A stretch of 64,000 nt of DNA from JOPF136 sp963773835 (GCA_963773835.1 CAVZCQ010000004.1:186001-250000); one strand, 5' to 3'. Positions 51,860 through 60,524 are shown, counted from the stretch's first letter. Numbers and translations are program-made. The notes: generated from the sequence alone by a model not told the origin.

Positions 51860-52870
51860 ATGAGCTGGCTCGAACAGTACATTCGCCGCTACGAGCACCG
51901 CCACTGGTCACGCGACCAGCGCGCCGTGATGCCGTTCGTCTGGGGTCTCGAGCACGTCGGCGGCCGCGCGGACGAGCCCGACCCGCGCGGCTGGCTGAAC
52001 GAATTTTCCGAGCGCACCATCGCCCAGAGCGAAGCCTGGTTTCCCGGCGAGCCCGCGCGGGACTACCGCCTGGTGGACGACGAACTCACGTTCACCAGCG
52101 CAATCGCCTCGCCCTGGCCGGAGAACAACCGCGTCCATGCCCGGTTTTTTCCCGCGGCGCATGCCGGCCCTGCCGTTCTTGTCATGGCGCAGTGGAATGC
52201 GAAGCCGCACGAGCACGTCGGCATTTGCGAGTGGCTCAACACGCTCGGCATCTCCGCGCTCCGCCTCACGCTCCCCTATCACGACAGCCGGCGGGTGGAA
52301 GGACACGACCGCGCCTACAAACTCGTCGGCCCCAATATCGGTCTGACCCTCCAGGCCAATCGCCAGGCCGTGGCCGACGCGCGTTCCTGCCTCCGTTGGT
52401 TCGAACAGCAGGGCTACAGCCGCCTCGGCCTGCTCGGCACCAGCATCGGCTCCTCCATCGGATTTATCACCTTGGCGCACGACCCCGCCCTGCGCGCCGG
52501 CGTCTTCCTCCACGTCTCCACCTATTTCGGCGCCGTGGTGAGCACCGGACTCACCACGATGCAGGTCTGGGAGCCGCTCGAGAAAAATGTTTCCCGCGAC
52601 GAACTGATCCGCTTCTGGGCGCCCATCAGCCCGTTCCCCTACGTGCACCGGATCAAAGCTTCCACGCAGCGCGCGCTGATGGTCAGCGGAAAGTACGATC
52701 CCACATTCTGGCCGGAATACTCCGAGGAACTCTTTGAAGCCCTGAAGCGCGACCGGATTGAAGTCGAGCGCCTTCTGCTGCCGTGCGGCCACTACTCGCT
52801 GGGCCTTCCTCCGTTCAGTTGGATCGTCGGCGCCCGCTTCGCCGCCTTTTTTCTCCGCGCGCTGAGCTGA
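51860..52870 (+). CDS. Alpha/beta-hydrolase family protein
   Basis: 336 aa. A 95-residue N-terminal extension (WLEQYIRRYEHRHWSRDQRA, RDYRLVDDELTFTSAIASP) precedes the hydrolase core. GPAVLVMAQWNAKPHEHVGI gives an oxyanion-type segment. LGLLGTSIGSSIGFITLAHD is the nucleophile elbow (GTSIGS, Ser). RALMVSGKYDPTFWPEYSEE carries the acid Asp, and LLLPCGHYSLGLPPF the catalytic His. The order Ser-Asp-His is complete. The substrate is unknown. It is convergent with hutH and stands apart from pilD, in the opposite direction. Confidence 0.88.
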   Translation: MSWLEQYIRRYEHRHWSRDQRAVMPFVWGLEHVGGRADEPDPRGWLNEFSERTIAQSEAWFPGEPARDYRLVDDELTFTSAIASPWPENNRVHARFFPAAHAGPAVLVMAQWNAKPHEHVGICEWLNTLGISALRLTLPYHDSRRVEGHDRAYKLVGPNIGLTLQANRQAVADARSCLRWFEQQGYSRLGLLGTSIGSSIGFITLAHDPALRAGVFLHVSTYFGAVVSTGLTTMQVWEPLEKNVSRDELIRFWAPISPFPYVHRIKASTQRALMVSGKYDPTFWPEYSEELFEALKRDRIEVERLLLPCGHYSLGLPPFSWIVGARFAAFFLRALS

Positions 52871-52878
52871 ACCGCGCC

Positions 52879-54408
52879 CTACCCTGCCGCCTCCGCGATC
52901 GTCCCGGCCGCGATCATCCGCGCCACCGCCTCGATATCACCCGCCATCGACCTATCGTGTTCCACCTTCGGGGACACCTGGCGCGCCGCTGCGTATACCC
53001 TCCGCCCAATTTCGCCGGTGCGCAGCGGCGCCAGCAAATCAATCCCCTGGCACGCGCAGAGCAGCTCGATCGCCAGTATGTTCTTCAAATTCTCCAGCAT
53101 CGGCCGCAGCCGCCGCGCTGCGCCCATGCCCATCGAGACATAATCCTCCTGGTTCGCCGACGTGGGAATCGAATCCACTGAATGCGGCGCCGCCAGCGCC
53201 TTCGTCTCGCTCACGAGCGCCGCGGCCGTCACCTGCAGCATCATGAATCCCGAATTCAGCCCCGGGTTCGCCACCAGAAACGCGGGCAGGAGGCTCGTGT
53301 GCGGGTTTGTCATGTGCTCGATGCGCCGCTCGGAGATTCCCGCAAGCGTCGCCAGCGCCAACGCCATCTGGTCCGCCGCCAGGGCCAGCGGCTGCCCGTG
53401 AAAATTCCCTCCGCTCAGCACCGCTTCCGGCGCGCCCGCCGCCGCAGGAAATACCAGCGGATTGTCCGTGGCGCTGTTCAATTCCACTTCGAGCGTCCGT
53501 GCCGCCTGCTCCAGGACGTCGCGAGCCGCCCCATGCACCTGCGGCGTACAGCGCAGGCTGTATGCGTCCTGCACGCGCGGGTCGCGTTCCGCCGAGCGGT
53601 GGGATTCCCGTATCTCGCTCCCCGCATTGATCCGGCGCAGCCGATCCGCCACGAGCGTCTGCCCGCTGAATGGCCGCGCCTGCTGGATGCGTTCATCGAA
53701 CGCCGCGGGACTGCCGCGCAGCGCATCGAGCGACAGCGCCGCCGCGGCATCCGCAGTATTCGCCAGCCGCCGCGCCTCGCGCAGTGCCAGCGCCGCAAGC
53801 GCCAGCATTCCCTGCGTCCCATTGAGCAGCGCCAGCCCCTCTTTCGCCTCCAGAGCGAGCGGCACAATCGCCGCGCGGCGCATCGCCTCGCCTGCGGCCA
53901 TCCGTCCGCCGCCGAAAATTGCCTCGCCCTCGCCAATCGCCACCAGCGCCAGATGGGCCAGCGGCGCCAAATCCCCCGATGCGCCTACAGATCCCTGGCC
54001 GGGAATCAGCGGATGCACGCCGCGGGCGAGCATCGCGCACAACGTTTCAATCACCACGGGGCGGACACCGCTCAGGCCTTTCGCCAGCGCGTTCGCGCGC
54101 AGCAGCATCATCGCCCGCGTCTCCTGTTCGCTGAGCGCTGGGCCCACGCCGCACGCGTGGCTCCGCAGCAGGTTTACCTGGAGTTGCCGCACCTGGTCCG
54201 CGGGAATGCGCACGGTTGAAAGCTCGCCAAAGCCTGTATTGATTCCGTACGCGATCGCACCGGAAGCGAGCAGACGTTCCACCACCGCGCGAGACGCCAC
54301 GACGCGCTCCTGCGCCTCGGGCGCCAGGATCACCTCGCGCTTCTCAAAGACCACTTCGTAAAGCCCCTCGAAGGTCAGATCGTTCCCGGTAAGCGCGAGG
54401 CTGCCCAT
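52879..54408 (-). CDS. hutH: Histidine ammonia-lyase
   Basis: 509 aa. It removes ammonia from histidine to give urocanate, the first step of histidine catabolism. The MIO prosthetic group forms from the ASG triplet at residues 143-145 in GSVGASGDLAPLAHLAL. YGINTGFGELSTVRIP contains the active-site Tyr. LLNGTQGMLALAALALREAR and ALSGGNFHGQPLALAADQMA-type segments are family landmarks, and QEDYVSMGMGAARRL is near the C-terminus. Urocanase and the other hut genes are not in the window. The neighbouring methyltransferase ends two bases upstream. Confidence 0.95.
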   Translation of the reverse strand: MGSLALTGNDLTFEGLYEVVFEKREVILAPEAQERVVASRAVVERLLASGAIAYGINTGFGELSTVRIPADQVRQLQVNLLRSHACGVGPALSEQETRAMMLLRANALAKGLSGVRPVVIETLCAMLARGVHPLIPGQGSVGASGDLAPLAHLALVAIGEGEAIFGGGRMAAGEAMRRAAIVPLALEAKEGLALLNGTQGMLALAALALREARRLANTADAAAALSLDALRGSPAAFDERIQQARPFSGQTLVADRLRRINAGSEIRESHRSAERDPRVQDAYSLRCTPQVHGAARDVLEQAARTLEVELNSATDNPLVFPAAAGAPEAVLSGGNFHGQPLALAADQMALALATLAGISERRIEHMTNPHTSLLPAFLVANPGLNSGFMMLQVTAAALVSETKALAAPHSVDSIPTSANQEDYVSMGMGAARRLRPMLENLKNILAIELLCACQGIDLLAPLRTGEIGRRVYAAARQVSPKVEHDRSMAGDIEAVARMIAAGTIAEAAG

Positions 54409-54410
54409 AC

Positions 54411-55280
54411 TCAGGACCGCTTTCCGACTGCCAGGTTTACGTCCACATCAAACGCCAGCCGATCGCCCGTCATATAGCGGCGCATGGTCTCCAGCACTTC
54501 CACGTCCAGCTCCGCCCTCCGGTCCGGCGCCAGTCCTTCAATCAGCGGACGGAACGGCGCAGCGACCTCGCGAAATTCCTGCCAGAACGTTTCCGGGGTG
54601 CCCACGCGCTCGCAGGAAATCTTCAGCTGCTCTTCGCGCACGGGACCGAATCCCGCCTCGCGCATCACTTCTGCGAGCGAACCCGGCGCCGCGAATCGGA
54701 ACACATGTGGCGTCCCCGGCTCCGGTCTCGGCAGCAGCACGTAGCGACGCAGCACCCCCACCGTCATTTCAAAGAACGGCTGCTCCGGCCCGCCCCACAC
54801 CGCAAACGCGGCCCGGCCACCGGGCAGCAGCACGCGCAGGCACTCCTTCATCGCGCCGACTGCGTCCGCAAAGAACATGGCGCCGAAACGGGAGGTCACC
54901 CTGTCAAACGTGCGGTCGGGGAAGGGAAGTGACTCCGCATTCGCCTGACGGAACCGCAGGTTGTTCAGCCCCGCCCGTCCCGCGTTTTCTTCCGCCACCG
55001 CCAACATTCCCGCGCTCATGTCCGTTGCGGTCACATGCCCCGCGGGCGCCACTGCGGCCGCCAGAGCGAGCGCCGGCTGTCCGCTGCCGCTGGCCACATC
55101 CAGAATCGACTGGCCCGGAGAGGCACCCGCCGCCTCCACCAGTGCCCGCGTCACCCCGGCGAGCATCTCGAAATTCGTGTGGCTCCATTTGCGCCAGGCC
55201 GCGACGGTTTGTTCGTCGTCCCACTCGCGCCGCACCCGTTCGCGGAATTCCTCGATCCGCCCCTGCTCTACAGTGCTCAT
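54411..55280 (-). CDS. Class I SAM-dependent methyltransferase (UbiE-like)
   Basis: 289 aa. It opens with a helical N-terminus (VEQGRIEEFRERVRREWDDE) that closes the active site in related enzymes. Motif I is SILDVASGSGQPALALAAAV; VTATDMSAGMLAVAEENAGR gives the acidic motif, and FDRVTSRFGAMFFADAVGAM with LRVLLPGGRAAFAVW gives motifs II and III. The substrate is unknown; small-molecule acceptors are usual for this type. Its stop is two bases before the hutH start on the same strand, so the two are co-transcribed, but no biochemical link to histidine breakdown is obvious. Confidence 0.85.
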   Translation of the reverse strand: MSTVEQGRIEEFRERVRREWDDEQTVAAWRKWSHTNFEMLAGVTRALVEAAGASPGQSILDVASGSGQPALALAAAVAPAGHVTATDMSAGMLAVAEENAGRAGLNNLRFRQANAESLPFPDRTFDRVTSRFGAMFFADAVGAMKECLRVLLPGGRAAFAVWGGPEQPFFEMTVGVLRRYVLLPRPEPGTPHVFRFAAPGSLAEVMREAGFGPVREEQLKISCERVGTPETFWQEFREVAAPFRPLIEGLAPDRRAELDVEVLETMRRYMTGDRLAFDVDVNLAVGKRS

Positions 55281-55368
55281 TTTCGTCCTTTTCCCTCGTC
55301 TCTCTTCCTTCGTCTTCTCCCCTTTGAGGCTGGTCCTCTCCCATGCAATTTTGGGAGAAACTCCCCTC

Positions 55369-55794
55369 CTAACTCTTCCCCCCGTTCAACGCCTCGGTCA
55401 GCGCGCGCAGATATTTCTCCGGAAGTGTCCGGACCCGCATCTGGGCATCAGCCACAATATGCGCCGTTTCGCCCTCCGCCAGTACCGTCCCATCCGCGTC
55501 CCTCACCAGCGTGTACCCGAATCGCAGCACCGGCCCGCGAATGGCACGCAGCTCCGTCCGTATCCGCAACAGATCGTCGTATCGCGCGGGAGCCTTATAG
55601 CGGCAGCTCGCGTCCGCTACCACGATGTAGCAGCCCTGTTCGCTCTCCAATGATTTGTAGTCGAACCCCAACTCGCGCAGAAATTCCGTGCGTCCCACCT
55701 CGAACCAGGCAAAATAATTCCCGTGGTACGCGACGCCCATCTGGTCCGTTTCCGCGTACCGGACCCGCAGTGTAGTTTCCGAGGAATATCCCAT
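55369..55794 (-). CDS. Acyl-CoA thioesterase (YbgC/4HBT type)
   Basis: 141 aa from the ATG at 55794. The hot-dog fold is clear: LRVRYAETDQMGVAYHGNYF contains the active-site Asp17 and the H-x-N-Y motif, then WFEVGRTEFLRELGFDYKSL, and IRTELRAIRGPVLRFGYTLV. It releases a free acid from acyl-CoA. It lies between the enoyl-CoA hydratase and the methyltransferase on the same strand, consistent with the acyl-CoA catabolic neighbourhood. The 72-base gap to the hydratase gene is short. Confidence 0.92.
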   Translation of the reverse strand: MGYSSETTLRVRYAETDQMGVAYHGNYFAWFEVGRTEFLRELGFDYKSLESEQGCYIVVADASCRYKAPARYDDLLRIRTELRAIRGPVLRFGYTLVRDADGTVLAEGETAHIVADAQMRVRTLPEKYLRALTEALNGGKS

Positions 55795-55866
55795 CGTGCC
55801 CGAAAGTGTAGAAGGCCCGCGAGCCCTTTTCAATCATCCGGAATTCGCCGGGCCGAATTGTTCCTT

Positions 55867-56649
55867 TTACTTCCCGGTCCACCGCGGCGCCCGCTTCTCC
55901 AGGAACGACGCCACGCCCTCCTGAAAATCCGCCGTTGCCCGCACTGCCGCATTCGCCTCGATGGCCAGGCTGATCTCCCGGTCGATTCCCGGCTCTTCGC
56001 ATTGCAACAACAACCTCTTCGTAGCCGTCAGGCTCCCCGGACTGTTCGCCAGCAGGACGCCCGCCAGTTCCCGCGCCCGCGCCATGAGCCGCTCCGATGC
56101 CGCCACTTCGTTCACCAGCCCCAGCCGCTGGGCCTCCTCCGCTGTAAAGATCCGCCCCGTCAGCACCAGGTCGCGTGCCCGTGCATCTCCCACGCGGCGG
56201 CGCAAAAACACCGACACAATCGCCGGCACAAAGCCAATCCTCACTTCCGTATATCCGAACGTCGCTTCCGGGACGGCGAGTGTGAAATCCGGCAGCGTCG
56301 CCAGCGCGCACCCGCCCGCCAGTGCCGCGCCATTCACCGCCGCGATCAGAACCTTCGGAAATCCCCACAACCGGCGAAATAGTTGCGCCATCCGCCGTGA
56401 ATCCTGCAAGTTCTGCTCCGGAGTCTGCGACGAAATCGTCCGCAGCACCTCCAGGTCCATCCCCGCGCAAAACGCCTTTCCCTCTCCCGTCAATATCCCG
56501 ATCCGCGCCGTGCTCGTCTCCATCTCCCCCAGGGCGGCCAGCAGGTCGTCAATCATGCGGGGGGAAATCGCATTCCTTTTTTCCGGCCGGGCCAGCGTTA
56601 TTGTGGCCACCGGCCCGTCGTACTCCAACCTCAGCGTCTCGTACCCCAT
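55867..56649 (-). CDS. Enoyl-CoA hydratase family protein (methylglutaconyl-CoA hydratase-like)
   Basis: 260 aa. ITLARPEKRNAISPRMIDDL and GEGKAFCAGMDLEVLR form the first oxyanion-hole half. AAVNGAALAGGCALATLPDF supplies the second. GYTEVRIGFVPAIVSVFL carries the catalytic Glu in the position seen in methylglutaconyl-CoA hydratases. The neighbours (HMG-CoA lyase-like and methylcrotonyl-CoA carboxylase beta) make leucine degradation the natural assignment: methylglutaconyl-CoA to HMG-CoA. A gap of 97 bases to the lyase gene holds a CGCAGAG-type repeat. Confidence 0.82.
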   Translation of the reverse strand: MGYETLRLEYDGPVATITLARPEKRNAISPRMIDDLLAALGEMETSTARIGILTGEGKAFCAGMDLEVLRTISSQTPEQNLQDSRRMAQLFRRLWGFPKVLIAAVNGAALAGGCALATLPDFTLAVPEATFGYTEVRIGFVPAIVSVFLRRRVGDARARDLVLTGRIFTAEEAQRLGLVNEVAASERLMARARELAGVLLANSPGSLTATKRLLLQCEEPGIDREISLAIEANAAVRATADFQEGVASFLEKRAPRWTGK

Positions 56650-56679
56650 AACGTGTCTCGCGCTCCAGGTTCGTCTGTT

Positions 56680-56722
56680 CTGTCTTTCTCTGCGCTCCTC
56701 TGCGTACTCAGCGTCTATGCGT
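56680..56722. repeat. Degenerate CGCAGAG repeat in an operon gap
   Basis: Read on the minus strand, TAACGCATAGACGCTGAG, ACGCAGAG, GCGCAGAG and AAAGACAG form 8-10 base units. It resembles the CACGGAG arrays at 59-60.5 kb in base composition and unit size. Confidence 0.45.
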
Positions 56723-56746
56723 TATATTCTCTCGTCTTCTCTTCTC

Positions 56747-57643
56747 TTACTGCAGTTCTCGCCCCGCCGCCTTTCCGTACATCGCCCGAATCCGCTCGGT
56801 CATTTCCAGCACCGTCCCCAGCCGCGATGCCTCCAGGCCGGTTTCCACCCCGCGACCGGTCAGCGTCTCCACGACAACTTCCGTGGGAATATTCCCCACC
56901 AGTTCATCCCCGGCAAACGGACAGCCGCCCAACCCTCCCAGAGCGCTGTCGAACCGCCTGCAACCCGCCTCAAACGCCGCGAGAATTTTCTCCGCCGCTC
57001 CCTCGCGCCGGCTATGCAGATGGACGCCGAGTTCGATGCCCTGGGCCTCTTCCTTCACCGCGGCGTAGAGTTCCCCAACCTCCTTCGGCGCCGCCGTACC
57101 CACCGTATCCGCGAGCGACACGCACTCGACACCTGCCGCCTTCAACCACTTCAGCGTATGCGCCACGATCTCCGCGCTCCACGGCTCCTCATACGGGTTG
57201 CCGAACGCCATCGAAATGTACACCACCAGATTCCGTCCCGCCGCAGCCGTCGCTTCGCGCAGCCGGCGCACCAGCGCGCGCGACTCCTCGCGCGACATAT
57301 TCGCATTTGCCCGCCGGAAGTACGCCGAGATGGAGTAGGGATAGCCCACCGTGGTGACCCCGGCCGCTGCGAGCGCGCGCTCCAACCCTTTCTCATTCAC
57401 TACGATTCCGATAATCTCCGGCTCGCCGGCCATCTGTCCGGCGGCCGCCGCGAGCCCTCGGATCACCTCTTCGCTGTCCGCCATCTGCGGCACGTGCTTC
57501 GGCGAAACGAAACTCGCCGCATCGATATGCCTGAATCCGGCCTCGATGAGCGCCAGGTGGTAGGCAATTTTCGTCTCCGCCGGTATTTGGTTCGGCAATC
57601 CCTGCCACGCGTCCCGCGGGCATTCCACAATCTTAGCTTTCAC
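56747..57643 (-). CDS. Hydroxymethylglutaryl-CoA lyase-family protein
   Basis: 298 aa TIM barrel of the HMGL-like superfamily. It should cleave HMG-CoA to acetoacetate and acetyl-CoA, the last leucine-degradation step. ECPRDAWQGLPNQIP is the first motif, with Arg-Asp kept but AWQ in place of the GLQ of the classical enzyme. FRHIDAASFVSPKHVPQMAD, VSLADTVGTAAPKEVG and GVHLHSRREGAAEKI (HxH metal ligands) follow, and LGGLGGCPFAGDELVGN carries the active-site cysteine. The altered first motif defines a sub-clade I recall in similar phyla. It overlaps the carboxylase beta gene by four bases. Confidence 0.85.
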   Translation of the reverse strand: MKAKIVECPRDAWQGLPNQIPAETKIAYHLALIEAGFRHIDAASFVSPKHVPQMADSEEVIRGLAAAAGQMAGEPEIIGIVVNEKGLERALAAAGVTTVGYPYSISAYFRRANANMSREESRALVRRLREATAAAGRNLVVYISMAFGNPYEEPWSAEIVAHTLKWLKAAGVECVSLADTVGTAAPKEVGELYAAVKEEAQGIELGVHLHSRREGAAEKILAAFEAGCRRFDSALGGLGGCPFAGDELVGNIPTEVVVETLTGRGVETGLEASRLGTVLEMTERIRAMYGKAAGRELQ

Positions 57644-59325
57644 GTTTGCAGGACTCCCGTTCGAAACTCCGCCACTTCTGGATTCAACGCAGCAGCTTCC
57701 AGCGCCCAGACGAGCGCCTCGCGCGTCTGCGCCGGATCGATGATCGCATCCACCCAGAGCCGCGCTGCCGCATACCGCGGGTCGGTCTGGTGTTCGTAGG
57801 TTGCACGCACCGACTCGTACAGCTCATTCTTATCTTTCTCACTGAGTTTCTTGCCGGCGCGCTCGAGCTGCTTCACTTTGATTTCCACCAGCGTCCCCGC
57901 CGCCGAATCCCCGCTCATCACCGCATACCGCGCCGTGGGCCATGCAAAAATGAACCGCGGGTCGTATGCCTTTCCGCACATCGCGTAATGACCCGCGCCG
58001 AAGCTGCCACCGAAGATGACCGCAATCTTCGGCACCACGCTGTTGGCCACGGCGTTCACCATCTTCGCTCCGGCGCGGATGATTCCGCTCCATTCCGCCT
58101 CTTTTCCCACCATGAACCCATTCACATCGTGCAAAAACACCAGCGGCACCAGGTTCTGATTGCAGTCCAGGATAAACCGCGCGGCCTTCTCCGCCGATTC
58201 CGTGTAGATCACGCTCCCGAACTCCATCCGCAGCTCGCCGGTATGCGGCGCACGCGTCTGCACGTGCTTCCGCTGGTTCGCCACGATTCCCACCGCGAAC
58301 CCGCCGATGCGCCCGTAGCCGCACAGCAGCGTCTGCCCGTACTCCGCGCGATACTCCTCCAACCGTCCGCCATCCAGCACCCGCGCCAGGATTTCCCGCG
58401 TGTCGTAGGTCTTCGCCGGGTCCGACGAGAAAATCCCGTACATTTCCTCCGCCGAGTGCAGCGGCGGCTCCGCGGCAATGCGGTCAAACGGCGCCGCTGC
58501 CCGCCGCCCCATTTTGTCCACCAGCGCGCGAATTCGCCGGATGCAGGTTTCGTCATCCGCTTCCCGAAAATCCACCGTCCCGCTGATCTGCGCGTGCATC
58601 TTTGCCCCGCCCAGATCTTCCGCCGACACTTTCTGCCCGATAGCCGCCTGCACCAGGGCCGGTCCCGCCAGGAACAGCCCGCTGCCCTCCGTCATCAGGA
58701 TGTGATCGCACATCACCGGCAGATACGCCCCGCCCGCCACGCACATCCCCATGATCGCGGTGATCTGCGGAATCCCCATTGCGCTCATCACCGCGTTGTT
58801 CCGGAACACCCGCCCGAAATCATCCGTATCGGGAAATACGTCTTCCTGGAGGGGAAGAAAAACGCCGGCCGAATCCACCAGGTAGATGGTCGGAATGCGG
58901 TTGTCGATGGCGATGTTCTGCGCGCGAATCACTTTTTTCGCGGTCATGGGGAAAAAGGCTCCGGCTTTTACGGTTGCGTCGTTGGCAATCAGCATCACCA
59001 GCCGCCCACCCACGCGCGCCAGTCCCGTCAGTGTTCCCGCCGCCGGCGCGCCGCCCCATTCCTCGTACATTTCGTACGCAGCATAAATCGCCAGTTCGAA
59101 AAAAGTCGTGCCGGGATCGACGAGCCGCCCGATGCGTTCCCGCGCCGTCAGCCGGTGCTTTTTGTGCTGCGACTCGATCGCCGCCACCCCGCCGCCCATG
59201 CGGATCTGCTCTTCTTCGTTCTTGATTTCGGTCAGCAGGTCCACCATTCGCCGGGTATTGCGTTCAAATTCCGGCGATTCGCGCTTTGCGCTCGTCCCTT
59301 TGTCTGGATGTGCCACCGCGTTCAC
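57640..59325 (-). CDS. Acyl-CoA carboxylase beta subunit (methylcrotonyl-CoA carboxylase-like)
   Basis: 561 aa carboxyltransferase of the biotin-dependent acyl-CoA carboxylases. MGGGVAAIESQHKKHRLTAR and RLVDPGTTFFELAIYAAYEM open it. YEEWGGAPAAGTLTGLARVG and IANDATVKAGAFFPMTAKKV form the CoA-binding N-domain. VDSAGVFLPLQEDVFPDTDD and MCVAGGAYLPVMCDHILMTE follow, and the second domain has IFGGSFGAGHYAMCGKAYDP. The Asn/Asp-rich pattern after VDSAGVFLPLQ is methylcrotonyl-like. The alpha (biotin carboxylase) subunit is not adjacent. It begins the lyase-hydratase-thioesterase run. Confidence 0.88.
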   Translation of the reverse strand: MNAVAHPDKGTSAKRESPEFERNTRRMVDLLTEIKNEEEQIRMGGGVAAIESQHKKHRLTARERIGRLVDPGTTFFELAIYAAYEMYEEWGGAPAAGTLTGLARVGGRLVMLIANDATVKAGAFFPMTAKKVIRAQNIAIDNRIPTIYLVDSAGVFLPLQEDVFPDTDDFGRVFRNNAVMSAMGIPQITAIMGMCVAGGAYLPVMCDHILMTEGSGLFLAGPALVQAAIGQKVSAEDLGGAKMHAQISGTVDFREADDETCIRRIRALVDKMGRRAAAPFDRIAAEPPLHSAEEMYGIFSSDPAKTYDTREILARVLDGGRLEEYRAEYGQTLLCGYGRIGGFAVGIVANQRKHVQTRAPHTGELRMEFGSVIYTESAEKAARFILDCNQNLVPLVFLHDVNGFMVGKEAEWSGIIRAGAKMVNAVANSVVPKIAVIFGGSFGAGHYAMCGKAYDPRFIFAWPTARYAVMSGDSAAGTLVEIKVKQLERAGKKLSEKDKNELYESVRATYEHQTDPRYAAARLWVDAIIDPAQTREALVWALEAAALNPEVAEFRTGVLQT

Positions 59326-59370
59326 CTCGGCCGTATCAGTCCGGCAATTTCGGGCGTTCTATCCTACTCC

Positions 59371-59421
59371 GTCTCCGGTCTTTCTCCGTGTACTCCGTGT
59401 GTCCGTCCCCTCGGTGTTAAA
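59371..59421. repeat. CACGGAG-type repeat, copy 1
   Basis: On the minus strand TTTAACACCGAGGGGACGGACACACGGAG... in the 277-base gap after the B12-binding gene. It has the same orientation as copy 2 at 60021-60060. Confidence 0.7.
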
Positions 59422-59602
59422 TCCCGCCGTTTGCACCGGTGACGCGAAATCAGGCACCGTCAGGGCACCATGGGTTCCAGACCGATCTGTTGTGGGCTTG
59501 CCAGAAAAAAAAGTGCGGCGTGTCGCCTTTGCGGTCTTTAGTCTGCTGCCTCTGCCCGCCTCGGGCGGGAGAACTCCAATTCCTGGTTTTTTCCGCTCCG
59601 CC

Positions 59603-60010
59603 TCAACCAGTAGTTTTTCCCACCCGCCCCTGGATAAACTCCACAATCTGCTGCGTCGAGGTGCCCGGAAGAAACACGGCCGCAATCCCCGCCTGCTTCA
59701 GCCCCGCGATGTCGGCCTCCGGAATGATCCCGCCGATAATCACGGGAACGTCCTCCATCTTCCTCTCCCGGAGCAGTTCGAGCAGGCGCGGGCAGAGCGT
59801 ATTGTGCGCACCGGAGAGGATCGAGAGCCCGACCACATCCACGTCTTCCTGCGCCGCGGCCGCGGCAATCATCTCTGGAGTCTGCCGCAGGCCGGTGTAG
59901 ATCACTTCCATTCCGGCATCGCGCAGGGCGCGAGCGATCACCTTGGCGCCGCGGTCGTGGCCATCGAGCCCCGGCTTTGCAATCAGCACTCGTATCTTCT
60001 TCTCACTCAT
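59603..60010 (-). CDS. mcmA2: B12-binding small subunit of methylmalonyl-CoA mutase
   Basis: 135 aa. IRVLIAKPGLDGHDRGAKVI contains the D-x-H-x-x-G signature with the cobalamin-ligating His18. ALRDAGMEVIYTGLRQTPEM, VGLSILSGAHNTL and VIIGGIIPEADIAGLKQAGI complete the B12-binding Rossmann domain. In a single-chain mutase this is the C-terminal domain; here it is a separate gene. Its ATG overlaps the stop of the GxxExxY gene (ATGA), and the large subunit lies 0.5 kb further upstream, separated by that gene. Methylmalonyl-CoA to succinyl-CoA is the expected reaction. Confidence 0.93.
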   Translation of the reverse strand: MSEKKIRVLIAKPGLDGHDRGAKVIARALRDAGMEVIYTGLRQTPEMIAAAAAQEDVDVVGLSILSGAHNTLCPRLLELLRERKMEDVPVIIGGIIPEADIAGLKQAGIAAVFLPGTSTQQIVEFIQGRVGKTTG

Positions 60011-60465
60011 TTTCTCTCTTCACTCCGCGTTCTCCGTTTCTCCGTGCCCTCCGTGTTAAATCCTTCTTCGCCGGCCTGCTTTGGGGCCGGGTCATAGACA
60101 TACCGCTTGATTCCATCCTTCAACAGGGGCACATAGAAGTTTATCAGCAGACCGACTTTACAGCCGGACAGCCGCAAGTAAGTTAGCACGACAGCATCGT
60201 GAACAGGAGCGAGCGCTTCAATGGCCTTCAATTCGACCACGACTCGTCCGGCAACGAGAAAATCCACGCGGTATCCGCACTCCAGTTTGACGTCTTTATA
60301 CACGACCGGGATGGGGCGCTGCCTTTCGAAGGGGATATTCCGGATAGTGAATTCGTGGGCCAGGCACTCCTCGTAGGCCGATTCGAGCAGTCCTGGGCCC
60401 AGGAGCCTGTGGACCTCGATGGCCGCGCCTAGGATTTGCTGGGTTAGCTCGGCTTCTCGCATCAC
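60007..60465 (-). CDS. GxxExxY-family protein bracketed by inverted repeats
   Basis: 152 aa. The family signature GPGLLESAYEECLAHE (G-x2-E-x2-Y) lies near residue 25. ECGYRVDFLVAGRVVVELKA and GCKVGLLINF are the other conserved segments, reminiscent of PD-(D/E)xK nuclease beta-strands (D, E-x-K). The chain ends in an AT/GC repeat-encoded tail, FNTEGTEKRRTRSEERK, translated from the CACGGAG repeat. It sits between mcmA1 and mcmA2 and its stop overlaps the mcmA2 ATG. The function of the family is unknown; the repeats on both sides suggest it arrived as a unit. Confidence 0.85.
   Translation of the reverse strand: MMREAELTQQILGAAIEVHRLLGPGLLESAYEECLAHEFTIRNIPFERQRPIPVVYKDVKLECGYRVDFLVAGRVVVELKAIEALAPVHDAVVLTYLRLSGCKVGLLINFYVPLLKDGIKRYVYDPAPKQAGEEGFNTEGTEKRRTRSEERK
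60021..60060. repeat. CACGGAG-type repeat, copy 2 (left inverted arm)
   Basis: On the minus strand TTTAACACGGAGGGCACGGAG followed by AAACGGAGAACGCGGAGTG. It encodes the C-terminus of the GxxExxY protein. It is inverted relative to copy 3. Confidence 0.85.
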
Positions 60466-60476
60466 AGGGGAAGGAC

Positions 60477-60515
60477 TTTAACACGGAGGACACGGAGAAA
60501 CGGAGATCACGGAGA
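60477..60515. repeat. CACGGAG-type repeat, copy 3 (right inverted arm)
   Basis: On the plus strand TTTAACACGGAGGACACGGAG followed by AAACGGAGATCACGGAGAAG. It matches the reverse complement of copy 2 over about 38 bases with a few mismatches, and lies just upstream of the GxxExxY start. Confidence 0.85.
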
Positions 60516-60524
60516 AGGCAGGGA

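Noticed and set aside
57646..59442. 598-codon plus-strand frame opposite the carboxylase beta gene
   Set aside because: Antisense shadow of a full-length carboxyltransferase.
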